A stretch of DNA of 64,000 nt from positions 1 to 64,000 of the forward strand of contig NZ_JAAVLX010000016.1 of the NCBI RefSeq assembly GCF_013114825.1, read 5' to 3'. Below are positions 42,678 through 50,796 of this stretch, piece after piece; position 1 is the first letter of the stretch, and every line of letters starts with the position of its first letter. This DNA is from Bradyrhizobium australiense. GTDB taxonomy: Bacteria; Pseudomonadota; Alphaproteobacteria; Rhizobiales; Xanthobacteraceae. The translations under genes were made by a program, and so were the position numbers. The notes beneath the pieces were generated by a model. The model searched no databases. It saw nothing but the letters and a program-made list of their open reading frames with translations, and had not been told where the DNA came from.

Positions 42678-42756
42678 TCCGACGTAGCGAGGTGGGCCGC
42701 CGCGCGACGACAGCGCGCGCACGCCCGTGGTCAACCGCGAAATCAGGGATTCATTC

Positions 42757-43059
42757 ATGTCTGCGCAGTCTCATGCGTGGGTCGCCGCCATCGGTTCGGC
42801 GGACGGACGCCGTGCCATCTTCAAGTCGGCGGTCCGCGGCGTCGTAGCCGCCACCGCGATTATGGCCGCGGGCTGCACACCTGCGACCACGCGCGTCGCC
42901 GGCATCGATCCCGCGGACCCCGCGGCGCGAATAGCACGCGTCGGCTACCGCTCGACGGTCGCGCCCTACACCGCATGGCGCCCCTCGACGCCCGCGCCCT
43001 GGCGCGAGCGCAACGACAGTGTCGCCCCCAAACCTCGGGGGAACAGCCATGAGCATTAG
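42757..43059 (+). CDS. Small putative lipoprotein ahead of the outer-membrane efflux gene
   Basis: 100 residues from ATG 42757. A hydrophobic stretch ending VVAATAIMAAGCTPATT supplies a lipobox-like AAGC, though its N-terminal region is unusually long (~38 residues before it). The mature part is Pro/Arg-rich (PYTAWRPSTPAPWRER) without a known domain. The gene overlaps the start of the outer-membrane gene by 11 bases, so it is translationally coupled to it. Confidence 0.55.
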   Translation: MSAQSHAWVAAIGSADGRRAIFKSAVRGVVAATAIMAAGCTPATTRVAGIDPADPAARIARVGYRSTVAPYTAWRPSTPAPWRERNDSVAPKPRGNSHEH

Positions 43060-44488
43060 TTTCATGTGGCGCACGCCGGCCACAGCCCTACTGCTGTCAG
43101 CGAGCATCGGCCTCTCCGGATGCGCATCGTTCTCGCCGGACGCCGGCATGGGTGTCGTCTCCGACGTCGCCAGCCAGACCATCGGCAAGGATGTCGCCTT
43201 CGTGCGTTCGGCCGACGGTGCCGAGCGGGCCGGCGGCGCCGTGCGCCGCCTGCTTGGCCGTCCGCTCACCGTCGATGCCGCCGTGCAGGTCGCGCTATTG
43301 AGCAACAAGGGGCTGCAGGCAGCTTATAACGAGCTCGCACTGGCGGAGACCGATCTCGTTGCCCAAAGCCTGCCGCCGAATCCGACCTTCTCGATTTCGC
43401 GCATCTCCGGCAACGGCGCCAGCGAAGTCGAGCGGCAGGTGGTCGGCGACATTCTGGCGCTAGCGACCTTGCCGTTCCGGTCCGAGATCGCGCGCGAGCG
43501 CTTTCGTCAGGCGCAGCTCCGTGCCGCGCTGGAAACACTGCGGCTCGCCGCCGAGGTCAGGCGCAGCTATTTCCGATCAGTCGCGGCCAACGAGATGGTC
43601 GGCCTGCTCACGGATGCGAAGTCGACCGCCGAGAGCACGGCGCAGCTGGCGAAAAAACTCGGCGAGACCGGCTCGCTCAACAAGCTCGACCAGGCCCGCG
43701 AGCAGGTGTTTTATGCCGAAACCACCGCCGACCTCGCCAGCGCGCGGCAGGAGGCAACCAGCGCCCGCGAACAGCTCACGCGCCTGATGGGCCTGTGGGG
43801 CGAGGATCTCGATTTCCGCCTACCCAGCCGCCTGCCGGCGTTGCCGCGACAGCCGCGATCGCTTCCAACCATCGAGGCCGACGCGGTCGGCCACCGCATC
43901 GACCTGCAGATCGCGCGGATGGAATTGGCGGCGCTGGAAAAATCGCTTGGTCTTACGCAGGCAACGCGCTTCGTCACGTTGCTCGACGTCGCCGGCATCG
44001 CCAAGCGCACCCGCGATCCGGAAGGACCGCCGTTCCGCGAACGCGGTTTTGACGTGGCGTTCCAGATCCCGATGTTCGACGGTGGCGAGGTGCGCGTGCG
44101 CCAGGCGGTGGAGAGCTACAACCAGGCCTTCAACCTCTTGACCGAGAAAGCCGTCAATGTGCGCTCGGAAGCGCGCGACGCCTACCGGGTCTATCGCTCG
44201 ACCTACGACATCGCCAGCCACTACCAGCGCGAGATTCTCCCCTTGCGCCAGATCATCACCGAGGAGATGCAGCTTCGTTTCTCGAGCATGCAGATCGACG
44301 TGTTCGCGCTGCTGACCGAGGCACGCCAGCGCCTGGCATCCCTGCGCGCGGCGATCGACGCGAAGCGGCAATTCTGGTTGGCGCAAAGCGAGCTGCAGAC
44401 CGCCATCAACGGCGGCGGATCGGGCGGCGCACGAGAGACGCCGACGACCACGGCCGCGGCAACGCCTGCAGCCGGCGGAGGGCACTGA
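43049..44488 (+). CDS. NodT/TolC-family outer-membrane efflux lipoprotein
   Basis: 479 residues from ATG 43049 (GGGGGAA upstream). Signal with lipobox SASIGLSGC at about residues 17-25. Two OEP repeats rich in long helices (LALAETDLVAQSLPPNPTFS, FDVAFQIPMFDGGEVRVRQA) are typical of CusC/NodT channels. Residues after 460 are Gly/Ala/Thr-rich. It is normally the exit duct for a Cus/Czc-type RND pump, but no CusA or CusB is present in the window, so its partner is elsewhere or different. Confidence 0.9.
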   Translation: MSISFMWRTPATALLLSASIGLSGCASFSPDAGMGVVSDVASQTIGKDVAFVRSADGAERAGGAVRRLLGRPLTVDAAVQVALLSNKGLQAAYNELALAETDLVAQSLPPNPTFSISRISGNGASEVERQVVGDILALATLPFRSEIARERFRQAQLRAALETLRLAAEVRRSYFRSVAANEMVGLLTDAKSTAESTAQLAKKLGETGSLNKLDQAREQVFYAETTADLASARQEATSAREQLTRLMGLWGEDLDFRLPSRLPALPRQPRSLPTIEADAVGHRIDLQIARMELAALEKSLGLTQATRFVTLLDVAGIAKRTRDPEGPPFRERGFDVAFQIPMFDGGEVRVRQAVESYNQAFNLLTEKAVNVRSEARDAYRVYRSTYDIASHYQREILPLRQIITEEMQLRFSSMQIDVFALLTEARQRLASLRAAIDAKRQFWLAQSELQTAINGGGSGGARETPTTTAAATPAAGGGH

Positions 44489-44529
44489 ACATGATGGGAA
44501 TAGATCGAGATGCATCCAGGATGCGAGCT

Positions 44530-44690
44530 GCGCTCCCTCTCCCGCGTGCAGGGAGGGCTGGGGTGGGGGTGCCTCCGTGAGTCGCACTGTTCGTGCGGAG
44601 AGAGCTTCCCCCACCCGCATTGCATCATCCGAGGCGATGCGACCTCAGAGCGAGCTTCGCTCGTCTCGACCCCCGCAAGCGGGAGAGGTG
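44530..44690. repeat. Intergenic repeat with CTCCCTCTCCCGC...GCGGGAGAGG ends
   Basis: CTCCCTCTCCCGCGTGCAGGGAGGG at the left is mirrored by CCCCCGCAAGCGGGAGAGG at the right. Inner hairpins include GAGCGAGCTTCGCTCGTCTC and GGGTGGGGG / CCCCCACCC. It separates the outer-membrane gene from the multicopper oxidase gene without an obvious terminator. Confidence 0.7.
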
Positions 44691-44730
44691 AGTGAGTTCG
44701 CGGCCGGACCGATCTAAAAGGAGAGACACG

Positions 44731-46128
44731 ATGTTTTCACGCAGAGGATTCCTCGGCACTGCAGCGCTCCTTGGTGCCAGCACCGTCTCCGGCCGCGTGC
44801 AGGCCGCCGCCATCCCGGAAGCGCCGACGACGGACAAGGCCGTGATGCAGCCGCCGCTGCATCCGACCTCAGGCCCGGACTATCGCCCTGTCGTCACGCT
44901 CAACGGCTGGACGCTGCCGTGGCGCATGAACGGCGACTGGAAGGAATTTCACCTGGTCGCAGAGCCCGTGGTGCGCGAATTCGCCGAAGGCATGAAGGCC
45001 AATCTGTGGGGCTACAACGGCCAGGCGCCGGGACCGACCATCGAGGCGGTCGAGGGCGACAGAGTGCGCATCTTCGTCACCAACAAATTGCCCGAGCACA
45101 CCACCGTGCACTGGCACGGCATGATCCTGCCGTGCGGCATGGACGGCGTCGGCGGCGTCACGCAGCCGCACATCCCGCCCGGAAAAACCTTCGTCTACGA
45201 GTTCCAGCTCAGGCACTCCGGAACATTCATGTACCACCCGCATTCCGACGAGATGGTGCAGATGGCGATGGGCATGATGGGCATCTTCGTTGTGCACCCG
45301 CGCGACCAATCGTTCCGCCCGGTCGATCGCGACTTCGTCTTCGTGATGTCGAGCTATTTGATCGACCCCGGCACCTATCTGCCGAAGGTCAACGAGATGA
45401 CCGACTTCAACATGTGGGCATGGAATTCCCGCGTGTTTCCCGGCATCGATCCGCTGCCGGTGCGGCTTGGCGACCGGGTTCGCGTGCGCATGGGCAATCT
45501 CACCATGACCAATCATCCGATCCACCTGCACGGCCACAAATTCGTGGTGTCGTGCACCGATGGCGGCTGGATTCCGGAGAGCGCGCAAATTCCGGAGACG
45601 ACGACCGACGTGCCGGTCGGCGCTATTCGGGCGATCGATCTGCTGGCGGACAATCCCGGCGACTGGGCGTTCCACTGCCACAAGTCGCACCACACCATGA
45701 ATGCAATGGGCCACGACATGCGCAACATGATCGGCGTGTCGCACAAGGATCTCGCCAAGGCCGTCGGCAAGCTCGCGCCCGATGCGATGGTGATGGGATC
45801 GACCGGCATGGCGATGGGCAACATGGAAATGCCCGCGCCCGACAACACCCTGCCGATGATGACCGGCACCGGTCAGTTCGGCCCGATCGAGATGGGCGGC
45901 ATGTTCACGGTGATGAAGATCCGCGAGGGGATAGCGCGCGACGATTACTCCGATCCCGGCCCCTACAAATTCCCGGCCGGCACGGTGGCTTGGGAAGTCG
46001 ATACGCCCGCCGCCGCGCCAACGCGGCAGGAGACGCCGGCAACCTCCCCGCCGGCGAAGGGCAGCAGCATTTCTCCCCGCGTCGTCCCTGCGAAAGCAGG
46101 GACCCATAATCACCGGCATCTGCGATGA
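44731..46128 (+). CDS. Multicopper oxidase (CopA/CueO-like), Tat-exported
   Basis: 465 residues from ATG 44731 with AAGGAGAG upstream. The N-terminus FSRRGFLGTAALLGASTVSG is a twin-Arg signal. Copper ligand motifs are present in order: HWHG (about residue 128), MYHPHSDE, HPIHLHGHKF and FHCHKSHHTMNAMG. The Met/Gly-rich stretch (MVMGSTGMAMGNMEMP) is like the Met-rich segments of copper oxidases. It likely oxidises Cu(I) in the periplasm. The last ~17 residues are encoded by the repeat beginning at 46081 (RVVPAKAGTHNH), so the native C-terminus has been extended or replaced. Confidence 0.9.
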   Translation: MFSRRGFLGTAALLGASTVSGRVQAAAIPEAPTTDKAVMQPPLHPTSGPDYRPVVTLNGWTLPWRMNGDWKEFHLVAEPVVREFAEGMKANLWGYNGQAPGPTIEAVEGDRVRIFVTNKLPEHTTVHWHGMILPCGMDGVGGVTQPHIPPGKTFVYEFQLRHSGTFMYHPHSDEMVQMAMGMMGIFVVHPRDQSFRPVDRDFVFVMSSYLIDPGTYLPKVNEMTDFNMWAWNSRVFPGIDPLPVRLGDRVRVRMGNLTMTNHPIHLHGHKFVVSCTDGGWIPESAQIPETTTDVPVGAIRAIDLLADNPGDWAFHCHKSHHTMNAMGHDMRNMIGVSHKDLAKAVGKLAPDAMVMGSTGMAMGNMEMPAPDNTLPMMTGTGQFGPIEMGGMFTVMKIREGIARDDYSDPGPYKFPAGTVAWEVDTPAAAPTRQETPATSPPAKGSSISPRVVPAKAGTHNHRHLR

Positions 46129-46196
46129 AGGACAGCGTCCGACATCATGCCACAAGAGAGATCACGCGATATGGTCCCGGCGTTCGCCGGGACGAC
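46081..46196. repeat. Palindromic repeat GTCGTCCC...GGGACGAC overlapping the oxidase 3' end
   Basis: Left end GTCGTCCCTGCGAAAGCAGGGACC, right end GGTCCCGGCGTTCGCCGGGACGAC, each a hairpin and together an inverted pair. The left 48 bases lie inside the multicopper oxidase reading frame and supply its stop codon. Confidence 0.85.
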
Positions 46197-46256
46197 GGGG
46201 TAGGCAGGCAGCATGCCCTCGCGAAGCGTTCAAACCAGCAACAAGAGAAAGACAAG

Positions 46257-46718
46257 ATGAAGAGGATGATGATCGCAGGCGTCGGGCTGGCCGCCCTCGT
46301 CACGCTGCCATGGCCTGCGAATAGCCACGACAAGCACGCCCACGAAAGCTATTCGGCCGGCGAGCCCGGCAATCCCAAGAAACCTTCGCGCACGATCGAA
46401 GTTGAAATGAGCGAGATGGCGTACACGCCCTCGCGCATCGAGGTGAAGCGCGGCGAGCAGATCCGTTTCGTGATCCGCAATGTCGGCAAGGAGGACCACG
46501 AGTTCCTGCTCGCCACCACGGAGGAAAACCTCAAGCACGCGGAATCCATGAAGAAGAACCCGCATATGGAGCACGACGATCCCAATGGCGTGCGGCTTAA
46601 GCCGAAGAAATCAGCCGAGATCATCTGGAAGTTCAGCAAACCGGGAAGCTTCGAATATTCGTGCCTGATCCCCGACCATCGCGACTACGGGATGATCGGC
46701 AAGGTGACGGTGAAGTGA
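46257..46718 (+). CDS. Exported cupredoxin (plastocyanin/azurin-like)
   Basis: 153 residues from ATG 46257 (AAGAGAAAGA upstream). Signal peptide to about residue 22 (LVTLPWPANS), then a His-rich start (HDKHAHESYSAGE). Cupredoxin core: VIRNVGKEDHEFLLA supplies the first His, and FEYSCLIPDHRDYGMIGKV supplies the Cys-x4-His-x3-Met type-1 copper site. A ~30-residue insertion with HMEHDD lies between. Probably a periplasmic copper carrier or electron donor to the neighbouring oxidase. Confidence 0.9.
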   Translation: MKRMMIAGVGLAALVTLPWPANSHDKHAHESYSAGEPGNPKKPSRTIEVEMSEMAYTPSRIEVKRGEQIRFVIRNVGKEDHEFLLATTEENLKHAESMKKNPHMEHDDPNGVRLKPKKSAEIIWKFSKPGSFEYSCLIPDHRDYGMIGKVTVK

Positions 46719-46733
46719 GACAAGGTCACAGGC

Positions 46734-46805
46734 GTGTCCCGGACGCGGTGCAGCCTAGGCGATGCGAAGCATCGTCCGGCAACGCTGCTCCGCAGAACCG
46801 GGATC
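46734..46805. repeat. Intergenic repeat GTGTCCCGGACGCG...CCGGGATC
   Basis: Begins GTGTCCCGGACGCGGTGCAGC and ends GCTGCTCCGCAGAACCGGGATC, with the inner hairpin GGCGATGCGAAGCATCGTC. Only one copy seen in this window. The style matches other Bradyrhizobium dispersed repeats (memory). Confidence 0.7.
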
Positions 46806-46824
46806 GAGCGTTGAGGAGAACACC

Positions 46825-47124
46825 ATGACGAAATTCACGCATGCGGTTGCAGCCGCGATGTTCGCGGCAATTCTGTCGCTTCCCGCCCACGCGCAGGGCG
46901 ACGCCGTTCAGGGCGAAGTCAAGAAGATCGACGAGACCGCCGGCAAGATCACCCTCAAGCACGGCCCGATCAAGAACCTCGGCATGGACCAGGGCATGAC
47001 CATGGTGTTCCGCGTCAACGACCCCGCGGTTCTCAAACAGGTCAAGGTCGGCGACAAGGTCGAGTTCGAAGCAGAGAACGGCTCTTCCGGATATACGGTG
47101 ACGAAGATACAGAAGAGCCGGTAA
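46825..47124 (+). CDS. CusF-like periplasmic copper-binding protein
   Basis: 99 residues from ATG 46825 with TTGAGGAGAA upstream. Signal peptide MTKFTHAVAAAMFAAILSLP. The CusF_Ec domain reads GEVKKIDETAGKITLKHGPI, then MDQGMTMVFRV. The His (KHGPI) and Met (MTM) ligands of CusF are kept. The stacking Trp of E. coli CusF (NWPEMTM) is absent, with LGMDQGMTM in its place. It captures Cu(I)/Ag(I) in the periplasm. It ends the copper group. Confidence 0.88.
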   Translation: MTKFTHAVAAAMFAAILSLPAHAQGDAVQGEVKKIDETAGKITLKHGPIKNLGMDQGMTMVFRVNDPAVLKQVKVGDKVEFEAENGSSGYTVTKIQKSR

Positions 47125-47143
47125 ACACCGGCCGGGCGTGGGC

Positions 47144-47225
47144 GTAGGATGGGTAGAGCGGTAGCGAAACCCATCAACTCCGTTCACAATGGCGATGGGT
47201 TTCGCTTTCGCTCTACCCATCCTAC
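47144..47225. repeat. Inverted repeat GTAGGATGGGTAGAGC...GCTCTACCCATCCTAC, copy 1
   Basis: Nearly perfect 82-base palindrome: GTAGGATGGGTAGAGCG on the left, CGCTCTACCCATCCTAC on the right, with inner arms GAAACCCATC / GATGGGTTTC. Copies 2-4 are at 49981, 50696 and 52162. It lies in the leader of the AI-2E-type gene. Confidence 0.9.
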
Positions 47226-47250
47226 ACAAAAGCAACCGAACGAGACGTCC

Positions 47251-48321
47251 GTGCGAAGGATTGACGAACAGACGTTCCTGCTCCTGCTGCTTGCCGTTAC
47301 GCTCGCTTTCGGCTGGGTTCTGCAGCCGTTCTACGGCGCCGTACTGTGGGCGATCATCGTCGCCGTCATCTTCGCGCCGGTCAACCGCGCGCTGCTGGCA
47401 TCGATGCCCGGCCGGAAAAACCTCGCGGCGCTGCTGACCGTTCTGCTCATCATCGCCATGGTGATCCTGCCGCTCGCGATCGTCGCGGCCTCGCTGGTCC
47501 GGGAAGCCACCAGCCTGTTCAGTAAAATCCAGTCGGGCGAATATGATCTTGCGGCCTACATCCAGCGCATCTTCGATGCGCTGCCGGCGTGGGCCGTCGG
47601 CTGGCTGGAGCGGTTGAACCTGACAAATCTTTCGGGGCTCCGCGACACCTTGTCGTCCGGCCTGATGAAGGGCGGCCAGATCCTGGCGCCGCAGGCGCTC
47701 AGCATCGGCATGAACACGTTCGAATTCGTCATCAGCCTCGGCATCATGCTGTACCTCCTGTTTTTCCTGATGCGCGACGGCCGGGCGCTGGCGGATGCGA
47801 TCAAGCAGGCGGTGCCGCTGCGCGCCGATCAGAAGTCGGCGCTGTTCAGCCGGTTCGCCGATGTCGTTCGCGCCACCGTCAAGGGCGGGATCTTGGTGGC
47901 GCTGGCGCAAGGCGCCCTCGGCGGCATCGCCTTCTGGTTCCTCGGCGTTCACGCAGCCCTGCTGTGGGCCGTGCTGATGGCGTTCCTGTCGCTGGTGCCG
48001 GCGATCGGCGCCGGGCTCGTCTGGCTCCCCGTCGCGATCTACTTTCTCGCTACCGGCGCCATCTGGCAGGGCCTCGCCCTGATCGCTTATGGCGTGCTCG
48101 TCATTGGCCTCGTCGACAATGTGCTGCGGCCGTTCCTGGTCGGCAAGGACACCAAGCTGCCGGACTACGTCGTGCTGATCTCGACGCTCGGCGGCATCGA
48201 AGTCTTCGGCCTCAACGGTTTTGTCATCGGCCCGCTGATCGCGGCAATCTTCTTGGTGAGCTGGGAGATCTTTGTTGCGTCCAGGCGGATAGCGCGGGAC
48301 GAGCGGGCGAGCGAGGCGTAG
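47251..48321 (+). CDS. AI-2E family transporter (UPF0118/PerM-like permease)
   Basis: 356 residues from the GTG at 47251; upstream the same frame is repeat sequence. About eight membrane helices: LLLLLAVTLAFGWVLQPFYG near the start, LVDNVLRPFLVGKDTKLPDY and LISTLGGIEVFGLNGFVIGP near the end. These are AI-2E_transport signatures. Family members export autoinducer-2 or act in Na+/H+ or other antiport, and the substrate here is not defined. Whether it belongs to the copper group functionally is unclear. Confidence 0.9.
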   Translation: MRRIDEQTFLLLLLAVTLAFGWVLQPFYGAVLWAIIVAVIFAPVNRALLASMPGRKNLAALLTVLLIIAMVILPLAIVAASLVREATSLFSKIQSGEYDLAAYIQRIFDALPAWAVGWLERLNLTNLSGLRDTLSSGLMKGGQILAPQALSIGMNTFEFVISLGIMLYLLFFLMRDGRALADAIKQAVPLRADQKSALFSRFADVVRATVKGGILVALAQGALGGIAFWFLGVHAALLWAVLMAFLSLVPAIGAGLVWLPVAIYFLATGAIWQGLALIAYGVLVIGLVDNVLRPFLVGKDTKLPDYVVLISTLGGIEVFGLNGFVIGPLIAAIFLVSWEIFVASRRIARDERASEA

Positions 48322-48343
48322 CGTCCGCGTGATGTTTCCACCT

Positions 48344-48422
48344 TCATTGCGAGCGAAGCGAAGCAACCATGCCGCCCCTTGCGGAGATATGGATTGCTTC
48401 GTCGCTTTGCTCCTCGCAATGA
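48344..48422. repeat. Palindromic repeat TCATTGCGAGCGAAGCGAAGCAA...CTCGCAATGA
   Basis: Left TCATTGCGAGCGAAGCGAAG, right GCTTTGCTCCTCGCAATGA, with inner GCAACCAT / ATGGATTGC arms. A common alphaproteobacterial intergenic repeat style. It separates the convergent AI-2E and GNAT genes and could act as a bidirectional stem-loop. Confidence 0.85.
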
Positions 48423-48451
48423 CGGGGTCAGTGCGAACGCCCAATCCCATA

Positions 48452-49294
48452 CTACCCTAACTCAAATGTCGTGACGCCGAACACCCGCTCCAGCCGCAGC
48501 GGCGGAATCGCGCCGGTATACATGCGCGCCGTCTCGAACACCGGCGCGAGCCCCAAATCTTCTGCAAGCGCGACCGCCTCGCGGTTGATCCCAGGCACGT
48601 CCAGAAAAATCTCGCCGCCGCCCGCTTTCGCAAGCAAGGCCGACAACACCGCTTCGGCAGTGGCGCGATCGTCGGCCACCAGCGGTCCGATCTTAAAACC
48701 CTTCCGGCACGGCCGGATCACACCCCACCCCGCAAGCCGGCCGTCGCGTACGACCGCGCACCCGGCATGTCCGGGCGCGGCGATCCAGGCGCGCAAGAAG
48801 GCCGGCCGCGGTGCCGGAAATACCGTCGCGTCATCCGCCTGCACATCGGCCAACGGGACCTCGCGCAGATCAATCACCCCGGCCTGCGGCGCACTCGATG
48901 CCGCGACCATGCCGCCATAGCGGACATTAGCGTAAGCAAGCTGAAAGCCAGACTTCCTGTAATTGTCCTGCTGCGCCACCACGCCATCGAGCCCGATCAC
49001 GCGCGAGCCGGCATGCGCGATGGCCGCATTCCAGATCCGCAGTCCAAAACTTCTGCCGCGCAAATCCGCGCGCACGATGTAGAAGCCGAGAAAGGCAAAG
49101 CGCGCGTCGTAATTGACGCAGGAGACGGTCGCGACCGGCGCGCCATCGATCTCGCCGATGAAAAAGCCTTCCGAATCGACAGACGCAAAGCAGGCGTCGT
49201 CGGCAAGGCCCGGATTCCACCCCTCGGCCGCGGCCCAATTCACCGCCAGCGAGATTTCGTCCGGCCGCATCGTTCGGATGTTCAGGTCGTTCAT
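48452..49294 (-). CDS. GNAT-family N-acetyltransferase, two-domain
   Basis: 280 residues. N-terminal GNAT: IRTMRPDEISLAVNWAAAEG, then LGFYIVRADLRGRSFGLRIW, whose RGRSFG is the acetyl-CoA pyrophosphate loop (Q/RxxGxG/A). The C-terminal half is a second, GNAT-like domain with GYIRPCRKGFKIGPLVADD-type sequence (YitH/Acetyltransf_18 pattern). Acceptor unknown. Convergent with the AI-2E gene. Confidence 0.87.
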   Translation of the reverse strand: MNDLNIRTMRPDEISLAVNWAAAEGWNPGLADDACFASVDSEGFFIGEIDGAPVATVSCVNYDARFAFLGFYIVRADLRGRSFGLRIWNAAIAHAGSRVIGLDGVVAQQDNYRKSGFQLAYANVRYGGMVAASSAPQAGVIDLREVPLADVQADDATVFPAPRPAFLRAWIAAPGHAGCAVVRDGRLAGWGVIRPCRKGFKIGPLVADDRATAEAVLSALLAKAGGGEIFLDVPGINREAVALAEDLGLAPVFETARMYTGAIPPLRLERVFGVTTFELG

Positions 49295-49559
49295 GGCGGC
49301 GATCCTTCGGATGGGTTTTCAGCCGTCGTTGCCTGCGGCAAAACGCGAAGCGTTTGCGCCAGGAAGCGACGACTCGGGGCGAAAGCGTAAGTCCACGTGC
49401 TGCCCACCAGCCAAAGTCATTTGAATGCATTTCTGAAAATGGAACTCAACCGAAGTTGCACTGTTTCAGCGTTGCAGCCATTGGGCAAGAAAGTGGAACC
49501 TGCAGGCAAGTGGCGAGCAAACGATCGACGGAGCGGGACAATCTCAAGGGAGAAGTGAC

Positions 49560-49952
49560 ATGCCGATCCATTTCAACCATACGATCCTGTCGGCGCGCGA
49601 CAGCAAGGCCTCGGCAAGGTTTCTGGCTGAGATGCTGAACCTTCCTGCGCCAAGGCATTGGGGACCATTTGAGGTCGTCATCACCGATAACGGGGCCAAT
49701 CTCGATTACATGGACACTGACGGCGAGATCTCGCCGCAGCATTACGCCTTCCTGGTTGGCGAGGACGAATTCGACGAGATTCTCGGTCGGATTCGGGATC
49801 GCAAGCTCGCCTACTGGGCCGATCCCGGGCGCAAGCAGCCGGGCGAGATCAATCACCACGACGGCGGACGCGGCGTCTACTTCGAGGATATCAATGGTCA
49901 CCTGCTCGAAATCATCACCCGCCCGTACGGCAGCGGCGGATGGAATCCGTGA
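49560..49952 (+). CDS. VOC/glyoxalase-like protein
   Basis: 130 residues from ATG 49560 with AAGGGAGAAG upstream. One VOC module pair: FNHTILSARDSKASARFLAE with the metal His, AFLVGEDEFDEILGRI, then RGVYFEDINGHLLEIITRPYG with the metal Glu. Such proteins are small metal-dependent dioxygenases, isomerases or antibiotic-binding proteins. The substrate cannot be told. An imperfect EcfG-like match (GGAAC-N16-TGTT) lies at 49441-49465. Confidence 0.87.
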   Translation: MPIHFNHTILSARDSKASARFLAEMLNLPAPRHWGPFEVVITDNGANLDYMDTDGEISPQHYAFLVGEDEFDEILGRIRDRKLAYWADPGRKQPGEINHHDGGRGVYFEDINGHLLEIITRPYGSGGWNP

Positions 49953-49980
49953 GGACCGCGCGACGAAATCAATCATTTCG

Positions 49981-50063
49981 CAGGATGGGTGGAGCGCAGC
50001 GATACCCATCATCTACGTTCGATTCAATAAGTGTGATGGTTCGCTTCGCTCTACCCATCCTAC
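49981..50063. repeat. Inverted repeat GTAGGATGGGT family, copy 2
   Basis: CAGGATGGGTGGAGCGCAGCG on the left and CGCTTCGCTCTACCCATCCTA on the right, same layout as 47144-47225. It follows the VOC gene. Confidence 0.85.
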
Positions 50064-50226
50064 GATGGGGCGCAGCGCAGTTCCTCGACTTGCGATGCGA
50101 TGCGCACGTTGCACAGTCCAGAAATGGCACACTTCTTCGCGCAGAATGTCATTGCGCCCGGCGAATTGTTTAGCGAAAATTAATCATGCTGGCTGGCGCG
50201 GCTTTGCGTTGTAGGAGGGTTCACAC

Positions 50227-50655
50227 ATGTACCGATCATCGCTCACGCTGGCCTTTGTTGTCCTGTCCGCTGCGACCGCCGCGGCCAGCGACGTCTATGT
50301 GGCACCGGGTGGAATCTACGCGCCTTCCGCTGATGTCTATGTACGTCCGGGCCCGGCTCATCGGCCGTACGCGGAACCCGGTTACGGATATCGGCAGCCC
50401 TCTTATGGAACGCCGGGCTATCCATACCGTGCACCCGCATCGGTCTACGGCGAGTACGAACCGCCCTACGCCGCGCAGCCGGTCTATGTCGAACGCGCGC
50501 CCGCCTATCCCGAGCGTTACTACGCTCGGGAACGCTATTACGCGCAGGAACGCGACTATGCGGCGGAGTATGCGCCGAGGCCGCCTCTGCCCGTGCCCTA
50601 CCGCGCGCGGGTGCGATGCGACGACGGCTATGGCAGGTGGAGCTACTGCGATTGA
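50227..50655 (+). CDS. Exported Tyr/Pro-rich low-complexity protein
   Basis: 142 residues with a TAGGAGGG ribosome-binding site. Signal peptide MYRSSLTLAFVVLSAATAAA. The mature part is dominated by Tyr, Pro, Arg, Ala and Glu in irregular repeats (YVAPGGIYAPSADVYVRPGP; YAEPGYGYRQPSYGTPGY). It ends RVRCDDGYGRWSYCD with two Cys. Similar Tyr/Pro-rich exported proteins occur in many Bradyrhizobium. No function known. Confidence 0.75.
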   Translation: MYRSSLTLAFVVLSAATAAASDVYVAPGGIYAPSADVYVRPGPAHRPYAEPGYGYRQPSYGTPGYPYRAPASVYGEYEPPYAAQPVYVERAPAYPERYYARERYYAQERDYAAEYAPRPPLPVPYRARVRCDDGYGRWSYCD

Positions 50656-50695
50656 GCCGCGCAGCTCGTGCGGGTTCGTATTGCGATGACAGTGC

Positions 50696-50796
50696 GTAGG
50701 ATGGGTGGAGCGATCTCCATCCAAGAAGGCCGATGGGTATCGCTTCCGCCTTCGCTCTAGGGAGCTACGGCGGACAAGTCGCTCCACCTATCCTAC
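50696..50796. repeat. Inverted repeat GTAGGATGGGT family, copy 3
   Basis: GTAGGATGGGTGGAGCG at the left and CGCTCCACCTATCCTAC at the right, with an internal CGATGGGTATCGCTTCCGCC. Longer and more diverged than copy 1. Confidence 0.8.

Noticed and set aside
47149..47250. N-terminal extension of the AI-2E gene
   Set aside because: Encoded by the GTAGGATGGGT palindrome. The GTG at 47251 begins the family-like sequence.
46726..48450. 574-residue minus-strand frame
   Set aside because: Antisense to the CusF-like and AI-2E genes and crossing two palindromic repeats. No recognisable domain.
49441..49465. GGAAC-N16-TGTT before the VOC gene as an EcfG promoter
   Set aside because: One mismatch in the -10 CGTT and ~95 bases from the start. 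Too weak to list as a promoter.
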